Part shown: positions 33,947-42,502 of the stretch, piece after piece
Numbering within the stretch: the first letter of the stretch is position 1
Layout: the number at the start of each line of letters is the position of its first letter
DNA from: an uncultured Lachnospiraceae bacterium
Lineage (GTDB): Bacteria; Bacillota; Clostridia; Lachnospirales; Lachnospiraceae
Direction of reading: 5' to 3'
Assembly: GCA_910588295.1 (NCBI GenBank)
Contig: CAJUQO010000003.1
Coordinates: 62,001 to 126,000 of the forward strand
Length of the DNA: 64,000 bases
Translations under genes and position numbers: made by a program
Notes under the pieces: model-generated
What the model saw: only the letters and a program-made list of their open reading frames with translations
Told to the model about the DNA's origin: nothing
The model's database searches: none

Positions 33947-35383
33947 ATGAGTAACACAGCACAAAACGCAGCAAGCCAGAGGATCACTTCCCTGCTTGAT
34001 GACAACAGCTTTGTTGAAATCGGCGGCCGGATTACAGCCAGGAATACGGATTTCAACCTGTCGGAGAAGGATACCCCATCCGATGGCGTTATCACGGGCT
34101 ATGGTGTGATTGACGGCAACCTGGTTTATGTATACAGCCAGGACGCTGCTGTATTAAATGGTACGATCGGCGAAATGCACGCGAAAAAGATCGCGAGACT
34201 GTATGATTTTGCCATGAAAACGGGAGCGCCCGTGATCGGACTGGTGGATTGTGCGGGTCTGCGTCTGCAGGAAGCGACGGATGCCCTGAACGGTTTTGGG
34301 GAGATCTACATGAAACAGTCGCTGGCTTCCGGCGTCATTCCCCAGATCACGGCAGTATTCGGCACCTGCGGCGGCGGTATGGCCGTGGTATCCGGGCTGA
34401 CAGATTTTACGTTTATGGAGAGCGGCAAAGGCAGACTCTTTGTAAACGCACCTAATACCATCGATGGCAATGAAGTGTCTAAATGCGATACGGCTTCAGC
34501 GGAATATCAGAGCCATGAGACAGGCCTGGTGGATTATGTGGGCAAAGAGGATGACGTCCTGAGCCAGATCCGCGTGCTGGTCTCCATGCTTCCTTCCAAT
34601 AATGAGGACGATGATACCTTTACAGGATGTGAGGATGACCTTAACCGCGTCTGCAGCGATATTGCGGGATGTGCCGGCGATACGGCCATTGCGCTGTCGA
34701 GAATTGGTGATGACAATATTTTCTTTGAGACGAAAGCGGGCTATGGAAAAGATATCGTGACCGGTTTTATCAAGCTGAACGGCTCGACTGTGGGAGCCGT
34801 GGCCAACCGCAGCGAGATTTATGGAGAGGACGGCGAGCTGGCAGAGAAGATGGACGGCACTCTTTCCGCCAGAGGGGCAAAGAAGGCCGCGGAGTTCGTG
34901 GAATTCTGTGACGCTTTCAATATCCCGGTACTGACCCTGACCAACGTTAAGGGATTCAAGACCACCAAATGTGCGGAGAATAATATGGCCAAGTCCGTGG
35001 CTGCCATGACGTATGCCTTTGCCAATGCTACAGTGCCCAAGGTGAATGTGATTGTTGGCGCGGCTTACGGCAGCGCTTATGTGGTGATGAACAGTAAAGC
35101 AATCGGCGCGGATATGGTTTATGCCTGGCCGGCAGCTGAGGTGGGCATGATGGATGCGAAATCCGCGGCAAAAATCATGTACCCGGATGCTGATGCGGCT
35201 ACTGTCAACGAAAAAGCGGCTGAGTATGCGGCCCTGCAGTCCGGCGTTGCCTCTGCGGCAGCCCGCGGCTATGTGGACACCATTATTGAACCCGAGGATA
35301 CAAGGAAATATGTGATCGGCGCATTTGAGATGCTTTACGCGAAGAGAGAAGACCGTCCGGACAAAAAGCACGGAACGGTTTAA
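33947..35383 (+). CDS. Acyl-CoA carboxyltransferase subunit (MmdA/12S-like)
   Basis: This 478-residue protein has the crotonase-like carboxyltransferase fold of methylmalonyl-CoA decarboxylase alpha and transcarboxylase 12S subunits, with glycine-rich oxyanion segments (FGTCGGGMAVVSG, IVGAAYGSAYVVM). It would move a carboxyl group between biotin and an acyl-CoA. It is somewhat shorter than the usual 510-520 residues. Good ribosome site (ATGGAGGG). It heads an operon with OadG-like, biotin carrier, OadB and OadA proteins, so it is part of a sodium-pump decarboxylase or a transcarboxylase; the acyl-CoA is not identifiable from sequence. Confidence 0.85.
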   Translation: MSNTAQNAASQRITSLLDDNSFVEIGGRITARNTDFNLSEKDTPSDGVITGYGVIDGNLVYVYSQDAAVLNGTIGEMHAKKIARLYDFAMKTGAPVIGLVDCAGLRLQEATDALNGFGEIYMKQSLASGVIPQITAVFGTCGGGMAVVSGLTDFTFMESGKGRLFVNAPNTIDGNEVSKCDTASAEYQSHETGLVDYVGKEDDVLSQIRVLVSMLPSNNEDDDTFTGCEDDLNRVCSDIAGCAGDTAIALSRIGDDNIFFETKAGYGKDIVTGFIKLNGSTVGAVANRSEIYGEDGELAEKMDGTLSARGAKKAAEFVEFCDAFNIPVLTLTNVKGFKTTKCAENNMAKSVAAMTYAFANATVPKVNVIVGAAYGSAYVVMNSKAIGADMVYAWPAAEVGMMDAKSAAKIMYPDADAATVNEKAAEYAALQSGVASAAARGYVDTIIEPEDTRKYVIGAFEMLYAKREDRPDKKHGTV

Positions 35384-35398
35384 AGCGAGGTGAAGCAG

Positions 35399-36154
35399 AT
35401 GAAAAGATTGAGTAAAAAATTACTGGCGTTTCTGCTGGTTGTGATCAGTGTGATGGCCCTCAGCGCCTGCAGCAGCACCAAGGAGAGTGCGGATTCCGAT
35501 GTGGATCCCGCCATGCAGGAGTCTATCAAGGCCCAGGTGGAAAATATACTGAACACACTAAACGGGCTGAGCGACGAGGATATAGTTAATTATAAAGATG
35601 TGGATGACAGCTTTACCGTATCTGCTGTGACGGCCTATGAGGCTGTGAAAGACGAACTGGGGACTTATACCTCCATTGGTGATGTGGAGATCGAGGAAGA
35701 CGGCGACATGATTACTGCCACCACCACCGCAGCCTTTGAGCAGGCAACGGCTACCGTTACGTTAAATATTGATGCGGCCACATATGCCATGCAATCTCTG
35801 AGTATGGATGTGAATTATACTTTGGCCCAGACGCTGCAGAGAGCGGGATTGAATACTTTGATGGGCGTGGGCATTGTGTTTGTTGTACTGGTGTTCCTGA
35901 GCTTTATCATCTCCCTGTTCCGGTTTATCGGCGCGGCTGCGGATAAGAGTATGGTGAGCCATGAGGCGCCCAAGCCGATACCGCCGGCTCCCGTGCAGGC
36001 TCCGGCAGCGCAGAGTACGCCGGAGGAAACGGATGATACGGAGCTGGTCGCCGTGATCGCCGCCGCGATCGCCGCCTCAGAAAATATGTCCACAGACAGT
36101 TTTGTGGTTCGTTCCATCAGAAAAGTGAATAAAACGAAATGGCGTAACGCCTAA
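35399..36154 (+). CDS. OadG-family gamma subunit with lipoprotein N-terminus
   Basis: The 251-residue protein has a lipoprotein-like signal (LLVVISVMALSAC, cysteine near residue 24), then an extracytoplasmic domain of about 110 residues, one membrane helix at about 155-175 (GVGIVFVVLVFLSFIISLF) and a proline-rich cytoplasmic tail, as in gamma subunits that anchor the sodium-pump decarboxylase. Ordinary OadG has only the helix and tail, so the extra exported domain is unusual. ATG 35399 follows GAGGTGA; the GTG at 35390 overlaps that site. Confidence 0.8.
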   Translation: MKRLSKKLLAFLLVVISVMALSACSSTKESADSDVDPAMQESIKAQVENILNTLNGLSDEDIVNYKDVDDSFTVSAVTAYEAVKDELGTYTSIGDVEIEEDGDMITATTTAAFEQATATVTLNIDAATYAMQSLSMDVNYTLAQTLQRAGLNTLMGVGIVFVVLVFLSFIISLFRFIGAAADKSMVSHEAPKPIPPAPVQAPAAQSTPEETDDTELVAVIAAAIAASENMSTDSFVVRSIRKVNKTKWRNA

Positions 36155-36174
36155 TTATACAGGAGGATTTTATC

Positions 36175-36552
36175 ATGAAAAATTATACGATCACAGTGAA
36201 TGGCAATGTTTATGATGTAACCGTAGAAGAAGGACAGTCCACCGGCGCAGCGGCTCCCAGGGCAGCGGCTCCCAAGGCGGCGCCCGCACCGGCAGCGGCT
36301 CCCAAGGCAGCAGCGCCCGCACCGGCAGCCGGAGCAGGCTCCGTGACCGTGGCCGCTTCCGTGCCGGGCAAGGTGTTCAAGGTGGAGGCCAGCGTGGGCC
36401 AGGCTGTGAAGACGGGCGACAATATCATAATCCTTGAGGCTATGAAAATGGAAATTCCGGTGGTGGCTCCCCAGGACGGAACAGTGGCAAGTATCAATGT
36501 GGCAGTCGGCGATGCCGTAGAGAACGGCGATGTATTGGCTACCATGAACTAA
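36175..36552 (+). CDS. Biotin carboxyl carrier subunit
   Basis: The 125-residue protein carries biotin on the lysine of EAMKMEI (about residue 91) in a C-terminal biotinyl domain, after a flexible Ala-Pro-Lys linker (residues 22-55) encoded by imperfect nucleotide repeats. It shuttles the carboxyl group between the operon's carboxyltransferases and the membrane beta subunit. AGGAGG precedes the ATG. Confidence 0.95.
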   Translation: MKNYTITVNGNVYDVTVEEGQSTGAAAPRAAAPKAAPAPAAAPKAAAPAPAAGAGSVTVAASVPGKVFKVEASVGQAVKTGDNIIILEAMKMEIPVVAPQDGTVASINVAVGDAVENGDVLATMN

Positions 36553-36595
36553 GTGTAATGGTACAAGTTGCTGAATCTTGAATGGAGGTACGAAC

Positions 36596-37753
36596 ATGTC
36601 TTATGTGACAAATACATTGTCAAATCTGCTGGAACAGACAGCTTTCATGAATCTGACTGTGGGAAACTACATCATGATCCTGGTGGCCTGTGTGTTCCTG
36701 TATCTGGCAATCGCAAAAGGATTTGAGCCTCTGCTGCTGGTGCCGATCGCTTTCGGTATGCTTCTGGTCAATATCTATCCGGATATCATGGCGGAAGCCT
36801 ACGTGGACGCCAACGGCATTGAACATGCAGCGGGCTTATTACACTATTTTTATCTGATGGATGAGTGGAGTATCCTGCCGTCCCTGATCTTTATGGGCGT
36901 GGGCGCTATGACGGATTTCGGCCCGCTGATCGCCAACCCGAAGAGTTTTCTTCTGGGCGCGGCCGCCCAGCTGGGTATTTACGCGGCTTACTTTTTCGCT
37001 ATCTTCATGGGCTTTGGCGGAAAAGCGGCGGCTGCCATTTCCATCATTGGAGGCGCGGACGGCCCAACGTCGATCTTCCTGGCCGGTAAGCTGGGGCAGA
37101 CGGGGCTCATGGGCCCCATTGCCGTGGCGGCTTATTCCTATATGGCGCTGGTGCCGATCATCCAGCCGCCCATCATGAAGCTCCTGACCACGGAGGAACA
37201 GCGCAAAATCAAAATGGAGCAGCTGCGTCCGGTGTCCAAGCTGGAAAAGATCCTGTTCCCCATCGTTATCACCATCGTTGTATGTATGATCCTGCCCACC
37301 ACGGCTCCGCTGGTCGGTATGCTGATGCTCGGCAACCTGTTCCGTGAGTCCGGTGTGGTAAAACAGCTCCAGGAGACGGCTTCCAATGCTCTGATGTATA
37401 TCGTTGTTATCCTGCTGGGAACTTCCGTGGGCGCTACTACCAGCGCCGAGGCATTCCTGAATATGGATACCATCAAGATCGTTGTCCTCGGTTTGATCGC
37501 TTTTGCCATCGGTACGGCGGGTGGTGTGATCTTTGGCCGGATCATGTGCGCAGCCACAGGCGGCAAGATCAATCCGTTGATCGGTTCTGCTGGTGTTTCC
37601 GCTGTTCCCATGGCGGCCCGTGTGTCCCAGAAGGTGGGTGCGGAGGCAGATCCGACGAACTTCCTGCTGATGCATGCGATGGGCCCGAATGTGGCCGGCG
37701 TTATCGGCACCGCTGTGGCGGCCGGTACTTTCATGGCTATCTTCGGTGTATAA
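36596..37753 (+). CDS. oadB: Sodium-pump decarboxylase beta subunit
   Basis: The 385-residue integral membrane protein matches OadB/MmdB/GcdB, which decarboxylate carboxybiotin and drive Na+ outward. Visible marks are many membrane helices, the GGADGPTSIFLA segment with the conserved aspartate that binds Na+, and GSAGVSAVPMAARV. ATG 36596 follows GGAGGTACGAAC; a six-residue longer frame lacks spacing. Confidence 0.94.
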   Translation: MSYVTNTLSNLLEQTAFMNLTVGNYIMILVACVFLYLAIAKGFEPLLLVPIAFGMLLVNIYPDIMAEAYVDANGIEHAAGLLHYFYLMDEWSILPSLIFMGVGAMTDFGPLIANPKSFLLGAAAQLGIYAAYFFAIFMGFGGKAAAAISIIGGADGPTSIFLAGKLGQTGLMGPIAVAAYSYMALVPIIQPPIMKLLTTEEQRKIKMEQLRPVSKLEKILFPIVITIVVCMILPTTAPLVGMLMLGNLFRESGVVKQLQETASNALMYIVVILLGTSVGATTSAEAFLNMDTIKIVVLGLIAFAIGTAGGVIFGRIMCAATGGKINPLIGSAGVSAVPMAARVSQKVGAEADPTNFLLMHAMGPNVAGVIGTAVAAGTFMAIFGV

Positions 37754-37779
37754 TGATAAGAGAATAAGGAGGTTTTATT

Positions 37780-39192
37780 ATGGCAGATACAACGAAAAGA
37801 CCAATTAAAATAACTGAGACAATCCTGCGTGACGCCCATCAGTCTCTGATCGCTACTCGTATGACGACAGAGCAGATGCTGCCCATCGTGGACAAACTGG
37901 ATAAAGTAGGCTATCATTCTGTAGAGTGCTGGGGCGGCGCTACCTTCGACGCTTCCCTGCGTTTCCTCAAGGAAGATCCCTGGGAGAGGCTGCGCAAATT
38001 CCGCGACGGCTTTAAAAATACCAAGCTGCAGATGCTGTTCCGCGGCCAGAACATCCTGGGTTACCGCCCCTATGCCGATGACGTGGTGGAGTATTTCGTT
38101 CAGAAATCCATTGCCAACGGTATCGATATCATCCGTATTTTTGATTGCCTGAACGATCTGCGGAACCTGCAGACGGCGGTAAAGGCGGCCAATAAAGAGA
38201 AAGGCCATGCGCAGGTGGCCCTGTCCTACACCCTGGGTGACGCCTATACCCTGGAGTACTGGACGGAGATCGCCAAACGTATCGAGGATATGGGGGCCAA
38301 TTCCATCTGTATCAAGGATATGGCCGGACTGCTGCTTCCCTATGCAGCCACAGAGCTGATCAGCGCGTTGAAGGATGCCACATCCCTGCCGATCCAGCTG
38401 CACACCCATTATACCTCCGGCGTGGCTTCCATGACTTACATGAAAGCCGTAGAGGCCGGTGTGGACGTGATCGATACGGCCATGTCGCCCTTTGCCCTGG
38501 GTACATCCCAGCCCGCTACAGAGGTTATGGTGGAGACCTTCAAGGGTACGCCCTACGACACAGGCTTTGATTCCAATCTGCTGGACGAGATCGCCGACTA
38601 TTTCCGTCCCATCCGCGACGAGGCTCTGGAGAGCGGCCTGCTGAATCCGAAGAACCTGGGCGTCAATATTAAGACCCTGCTGTATCAGGTGCCCGGCGGT
38701 ATGCTGTCCAACCTGACCTCCCAGCTCAAAGATATGCATGCGGAGGATAAATATTACGAGGTGCTGGAGGAGGTGCCGAAGGTGCGTAAGGATCTCGGCG
38801 AGCCGCCCCTTGTTACACCGTCTTCCCAGATTGTGGGTACTCAGGCCGTTATGAACGTAATCCAGGGCGAGCGTTACAAGATGGTGACGAAGGAGACCAA
38901 GGCCGTCCTTTCCGGTGAGTACGGAGCTACAGTTAAGCCTTTCGATCCCGAGGTGCAGAAGAAGTGTATCGGTGACAAAGAGCCCATCACCTGCCGTCCG
39001 GCCGATCTGCTGGAGAATGAGCTGGATAAGCTGGAGAGCGAGATGTCCCAGTGGAAAGAGCAGGATGAGGACGTGCTGTCCTACGCGCTGTTCCCCCAGG
39101 TGGCCGTTGACTTCTTTAAATACAGGGAGGCCCAGACTACGAAGGTGGATCCTACCGTGGCTGACAATAAAAACGGCGCTTATCCGGTATAG
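37780..39192 (+). CDS. oadA: Oxaloacetate decarboxylase alpha / transcarboxylase 5S-like subunit
   Basis: The 470-residue protein is the carboxyltransferase domain that exchanges a carboxyl group between oxaloacetate/pyruvate and biotin. Marks include ETILRDAHQSLIATRM (metal-binding D18), CIKDMAG with the modified lysine, and LHTHYTSG with the metal histidines. Unlike full OadA it has no C-terminal biotin domain, since that is encoded by the separate carrier at 36175. It is the last gene before a terminator. Confidence 0.94.
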   Translation: MADTTKRPIKITETILRDAHQSLIATRMTTEQMLPIVDKLDKVGYHSVECWGGATFDASLRFLKEDPWERLRKFRDGFKNTKLQMLFRGQNILGYRPYADDVVEYFVQKSIANGIDIIRIFDCLNDLRNLQTAVKAANKEKGHAQVALSYTLGDAYTLEYWTEIAKRIEDMGANSICIKDMAGLLLPYAATELISALKDATSLPIQLHTHYTSGVASMTYMKAVEAGVDVIDTAMSPFALGTSQPATEVMVETFKGTPYDTGFDSNLLDEIADYFRPIRDEALESGLLNPKNLGVNIKTLLYQVPGGMLSNLTSQLKDMHAEDKYYEVLEEVPKVRKDLGEPPLVTPSSQIVGTQAVMNVIQGERYKMVTKETKAVLSGEYGATVKPFDPEVQKKCIGDKEPITCRPADLLENELDKLESEMSQWKEQDEDVLSYALFPQVAVDFFKYREAQTTKVDPTVADNKNGAYPV

Positions 39193-39218
39193 GAAACAGA
39201 TATTACGGCATATCTATA

Positions 39219-39264
39219 CCAGAGATTTGAAGCTATATATGGTTTCAGGTCTCTGGCTTTTTTA
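39219..39264 (+). terminator. Terminator of the decarboxylase operon
   Basis: CCAGAGA (39219-39225) pairs with TCTCTGG (39250-39256), with partial inner pairing, and is followed by six T residues. Confidence 0.85.
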
Positions 39265-39288
39265 TTTGTGGGAGAATATAAAAATTTC

Positions 39289-39315
39289 GTAACCATTCAC
39301 TGCCTTTACAGTTAT
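39289..39315. mobile_element. 27-bp IS66-like micro-element with perfect 8-bp target duplication
   Basis: The ends are GTAACCATTCACTG and CAGTTAT (one base off the GTTAC consensus). The flanks are aaaatttc at 39281-39288 and 39316-39323, a perfect 8-bp repeat; the AT-rich sequence makes this one a little weaker than the others. It sits between the operon terminator and the stop of the Rrf2 remnant. Confidence 0.65.
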
Positions 39316-39321
39316 AAAATT

Positions 39322-39552
39322 TCAGGTTATCCGCACATTCTGATATTCTTCTATGATTTCGTTCAATGTGACAGACTGCATACTGGATCTCAAATCTTTG
39401 CGGATTTTACTGTAAGGCATTTCCAGAACTGCGTGGATGTTTTTTCCTATCGGACAAAGCGGTGAGGGCATTGCGTGGACGCCTATTAATTTTTTTATGG
39501 TATCCGGTTCCAACGCCATGCAGATACGGTACAGAGTGATAGTTTCAGGAGG
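39322..39552 (-). pseudogene. C-terminal remnant of an Rrf2-family regulator
   Basis: On the minus strand, about 76 residues from PPETITLYRICMALEP through PLCPIGKNIHAVLEMPY to the stop match the C-terminal half of Rrf2 regulators (the conserved ITL-dimer helix, CP-x-G, and final TL helix). The N-terminal winged helix is missing: upstream of 39552 the frame enters antisense ferredoxin sequence. The gene cannot bind DNA as it stands. It is one side of a deletion junction with the ferredoxin remnant. Confidence 0.75.
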
Positions 39553-39556
39553 ACAG

Positions 39557-39856
39557 TTCAAAGCGGCTCCTCCTGTGCCGGGGAAGCGGCCGTATAAAAA
39601 GGCCGGCGCCGGATTGGTTCCAAAAGCCACGAAAGATTGTACCGGATGCGGCTTATGTGCAAAACAATGTCCGGCCCGGGCTATCAGCCCGGGAAATATC
39701 CGGGAGACAGATCCCGGGAAGTGTATTTCCTGTATGCGCTGTATAACGGAGTGCCCGCATTCTGCCAGAAAGGTTAATAGCGCGATGGTAGCCGCAGCGT
39801 CTCTGATCATTAAAAGAGCGTGCGCTGTCAGGAAGGAGTGTGAGTTGTTCGTTTGA
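39557..39856 (+). pseudogene. C-terminal remnant of a flavodoxin-ferredoxin (EFR1-like) protein
   Basis: About 100 residues starting FKAAPPVPGKRPYKK contain two 4Fe-4S motifs (CTGCGLCAKQCP and CISCMRCITECP) and end KECELFV, matching the C-terminal part of Clostridial flavodoxin-fold ferredoxin proteins. The N-terminal flavodoxin domain is missing; the open frame runs back to 39437 only through antisense Rrf2 sequence and has no ribosome site. A translated small ferredoxin is possible but unlikely. Confidence 0.75.
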
Positions 39857-39935
39857 ATGTTTCGGCAAAGGGATCTTGCTTTGAAAGGCTGAGAACTCTG
39901 CTGGAACGTTTGTATAGAATTGGAGGACATAGATA

Positions 39936-40466
39936 GTGATAAAAAGATTGAGAGAAATAGCTATGCACACAGGTTTTTTGGAAACTGGCATAATTGAAGT
40001 CGGCGCTTTGCAATACCATGCCGCTGTCCGTGAAATTTGTGAGGAAAACAGTTGTGGAAATTATGGGCAGTCTTGGGCCTGTCCTCCGGCAGTTGGTACC
40101 TTAGAGCAGTGCAGGGAACGATGCGGGCAATATCAGAGGATGATGCTGTTCAGCGGAAGATATACTATAGAAGATTCTTTTGATTTTGAAGGGATGACCG
40201 ATAGTATGATTCAATTTAAAAAACAAGTGGAACAGTTTGATGAACAAATTAAAAGTTATCTGGATGATTATATGCTGTTATCAAATGAAGGATGCGGCAG
40301 ATGTAAAAAATGTACCTGGCCAGACGCTCCATGCAGGTTTGAAAATAAGCTTTATCATTCTATTGAAGGATATGGCCTGATGGTCAGTCAGCTGGCAGAA
40401 CAGGCTGGTATCAATTACAATAATGGGGAAAATACAATTACGTATTTTGGCGCTTTGTTGTTCTGA
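39936..40466 (+). CDS. DUF2284 predicted metal-binding protein
   Basis: The 176-residue protein belongs to DUF2284, with cysteine clusters CGNYGQSWACPP near residue 40-51 and CGRCKKCTWPDAPC near 118-131, likely holding a metal or Fe-S site. No reaction is known. The start is GTG 39936, nine bases after TGGAGG. It follows the ferredoxin remnant, with which it may once have shared an operon. Confidence 0.85.
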   Translation: MIKRLREIAMHTGFLETGIIEVGALQYHAAVREICEENSCGNYGQSWACPPAVGTLEQCRERCGQYQRMMLFSGRYTIEDSFDFEGMTDSMIQFKKQVEQFDEQIKSYLDDYMLLSNEGCGRCKKCTWPDAPCRFENKLYHSIEGYGLMVSQLAEQAGINYNNGENTITYFGALLF

Positions 40467-40534
40467 ATGTCGGTATGCCCATATAGTTTTCATGGGGCGC
40501 TTTTGTGTTTGACATTAAAATTTCCCTTTTCCCC

Positions 40535-40563
40535 TTGCAAATCCTGGTAGACAGTGGTATACT
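40535..40563 (+). promoter_or_regulatory. Promoter of the rimP-ribF operon
   Basis: TTGCAA at 40535-40540 and TATACT at 40558-40563 with a 17-base spacer, about 110 bases before rimP. Confidence 0.75.
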
Positions 40564-40594
40564 TTGTGAGAACTTAATAAAATGATACCAGAGT

Positions 40595-40618
40595 AAGAGT
40601 GAACTTCGGTTCACTCTT
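40595..40618 (+). promoter_or_regulatory. rimP leader hairpin
   Basis: AAGAGTGAAC and GTTCACTCTT form a perfect 10-bp stem capped by a TTCG tetraloop and followed by ATTTGTT. It sits between the promoter and rimP. The weak T run suggests partial termination or an antitermination target for NusA feedback on its own operon; that role is inference. Confidence 0.55.
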
Positions 40619-40674
40619 ATTTGTTGGTATGCGTCAGTATATACGTGTTTGTATGGTCTGGAGGGAGGCGTATT

Positions 40675-41142
40675 TTGAGTAAACGTGAGGAATACGAGCA
40701 GAAAGCGGAAGCCCTGCTTATGCCGGTTATAGAGGCCGGTAATTACGAGCTGGTGGACGTGGAATATGTGAAGGAGGCAGGCACCTGGTATCTGCGGGCC
40801 TATGTGGATAAAGAGGGCGGTATTACCATTGATGACTGTGAGAAGGTCAGCCGGGCCTTCAGTGATCTTCTGGACCGGGAGGATTTTATCGAGGACGCCT
40901 ATATTCTGGAAGTCAGTTCTCCGGGATTGGGCCGTCCGCTGAAAAAAGAAAAGGATTATAAGCGCAGCATGGGTAAAGAGCTGGAAATACGCACCTACAA
41001 AGCGGTTGACGGCAGCAAAGAATTTTGCGGAACTCTGTGCGCATATGATAATGGAACCGTAACTATCAGGCAGGAGGATGGGTCCGACAGGACGTTTGAC
41101 AAAAAAGAAATCGCATTGATACGGCTGGCATTCGATTTCTAG
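40675..41142 (+). CDS. rimP: Ribosome maturation factor RimP
   Basis: RimP helps assemble the 30S subunit. The 155-residue protein has the N-terminal alpha-beta domain (YELVDVEYVKEAGTWYLRAYVDKEGGI) and a C-terminal barrel (VSSPGLGRPLKKEKDY onward). It starts at TTG 40675, six bases after GGAGGGAGG; there is no ATG nearby that keeps the conserved N-terminus. nusA follows 25 bases later. Confidence 0.95.
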   Translation: MSKREEYEQKAEALLMPVIEAGNYELVDVEYVKEAGTWYLRAYVDKEGGITIDDCEKVSRAFSDLLDREDFIEDAYILEVSSPGLGRPLKKEKDYKRSMGKELEIRTYKAVDGSKEFCGTLCAYDNGTVTIRQEDGSDRTFDKKEIALIRLAFDF

Positions 41143-41167
41143 AAGATCAGGAGGAATAAGGGAAAAA

Positions 41168-42502
41168 ATGAATACAGAACTACAAGAGGCATTGATGATC
41201 CTGGAGCGGGAGAAGAATATCAGCAGGGAGACGATCCTGGACGCCATTGAACAGTCGCTGCTCCAGGCCTGCAAGAATCATTTCGGCAAAGCGGATAATG
41301 TAACCGTGACGATCAACCGCGAAACCTGTGATTTTCGTGTGACCGCTGCCAAGACCGTTGTCGAGGAAGTGGAAGATCCGGTCATGGAGATCAGCCTGTC
41401 TGAAGCGAAAATGATCGATCCGTCCTATGAACCCGGGGATGTGGTCAACGAGGAGATCCAGTCTAAATCCTTTGGCCGTATTGCCACGCAGAACGCCAAA
41501 AATGTGATCTTGCAGAAAATACGCGAGGAGGAGCGCAAGGTACTCTATAATGAGTATTACGGTAAGGAACGCGAGGTAGTCACCGGTATCGTACAGCGGT
41601 ATCTGGGAAGGAATGTCAGCGTCAATCTGGGCAAGGTGGATGCGATATTAAATGAAAATGAGATGATCAAGGGAGAATCCTTCCGGCCTACAGAGCGTAT
41701 CAAGGTGTACGTGCTGGAGGTGAAGGATACGTCCAAGGGCCCCAAGGTACTGCTTTCCAGAACCCATCCGGAGATGGTTAAGAGGCTTTTTGAGGCGGAA
41801 GTGACGGAGGTGCGCGACGGAACCGTGGAGATCCGGGCCATCGCCAGGGAAGCCGGTTCCCGTACCAAGATTGCCGTGTGGTCAAACGATTCCGATGTGG
41901 ACGCGGTGGGAGCTTGTGTCGGCATGAACGGTTCCCGGGTCAACACCATTGTTGCAGAGCTGGGAGGAGAGAAAATCGATATCATCAACTGGAATGAGAA
42001 CCCGGCGCTTCTAATTGAGAACGCATTGAGTCCGGCGAAGGTAATTACCGTTCTGGCTGATCCTGATGAGAAAGACGCCCTGGTCATTGTGCCGGATTAT
42101 CAGTTGTCCCTGGCCATTGGCAAGGAGGGGCAGAACGCCCGTCTGGCGGCCCGCCTGACAGGATATAAGATTGATATTAAGAGCGAAACCCAGGCCAGAG
42201 AATCCGGAGATTTCGAGTATTACGAGCAGGAAGATGATGAGTATTATGAAGATGAATACGAGGATACGGAAGAAGGCTATGATGAGGGCGCAGATGATGA
42301 GGCGGAAGTTTTTGAGTCCGGCGATGTAGAAACAGATGCCTATGCCGAAGAAGAGCCCGTCAGTGCGGAGAATAACAGTGTGGACGAAAATTATGGAGAA
42401 GAAAGTATAGAAGCCAGTTCGGAAGAGACAGACGATGTTGCCGGTGAGGTCGGGGACGGTGGTGAAGAAGATGATGAAGAAAATGAAGACGCCGATGCGT
42501 AA
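41168..42502 (+). CDS. nusA: Transcription termination/antitermination protein NusA
   Basis: NusA binds RNA polymerase and modulates pausing, termination and antitermination. The 444-residue protein has the N-terminal polymerase-binding domain, an S1 domain (REVVTGIVQRYLGRNVSVNLG near 138) and two KH domains (GMNGSRVNTIVAEL and GKEGQNARLAARLTG), then a C-terminal tail of about 90 residues that is almost all acidic. The tail resembles no folded domain and replaces the acidic repeats of enteric NusA. Confidence 0.97.
   Translation: MNTELQEALMILEREKNISRETILDAIEQSLLQACKNHFGKADNVTVTINRETCDFRVTAAKTVVEEVEDPVMEISLSEAKMIDPSYEPGDVVNEEIQSKSFGRIATQNAKNVILQKIREEERKVLYNEYYGKEREVVTGIVQRYLGRNVSVNLGKVDAILNENEMIKGESFRPTERIKVYVLEVKDTSKGPKVLLSRTHPEMVKRLFEAEVTEVRDGTVEIRAIAREAGSRTKIAVWSNDSDVDAVGACVGMNGSRVNTIVAELGGEKIDIINWNENPALLIENALSPAKVITVLADPDEKDALVIVPDYQLSLAIGKEGQNARLAARLTGYKIDIKSETQARESGDFEYYEQEDDEYYEDEYEDTEEGYDEGADDEAEVFESGDVETDAYAEEEPVSAENNSVDENYGEESIEASSEETDDVAGEVGDGGEEDDEENEDADA

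Noticed and set aside
37138..38739. 533-codon minus-strand frame opposite oadB and oadA
   Set aside because: It crosses two well-supported genes and their intergenic ribosome site; no domain or ribosome site of its own.
39437..39556. N-terminal 40 codons of the ferredoxin frame as a real protein start
   Set aside because: They are the antisense of the Rrf2 remnant and have no ribosome site or similarity to ferredoxin proteins.
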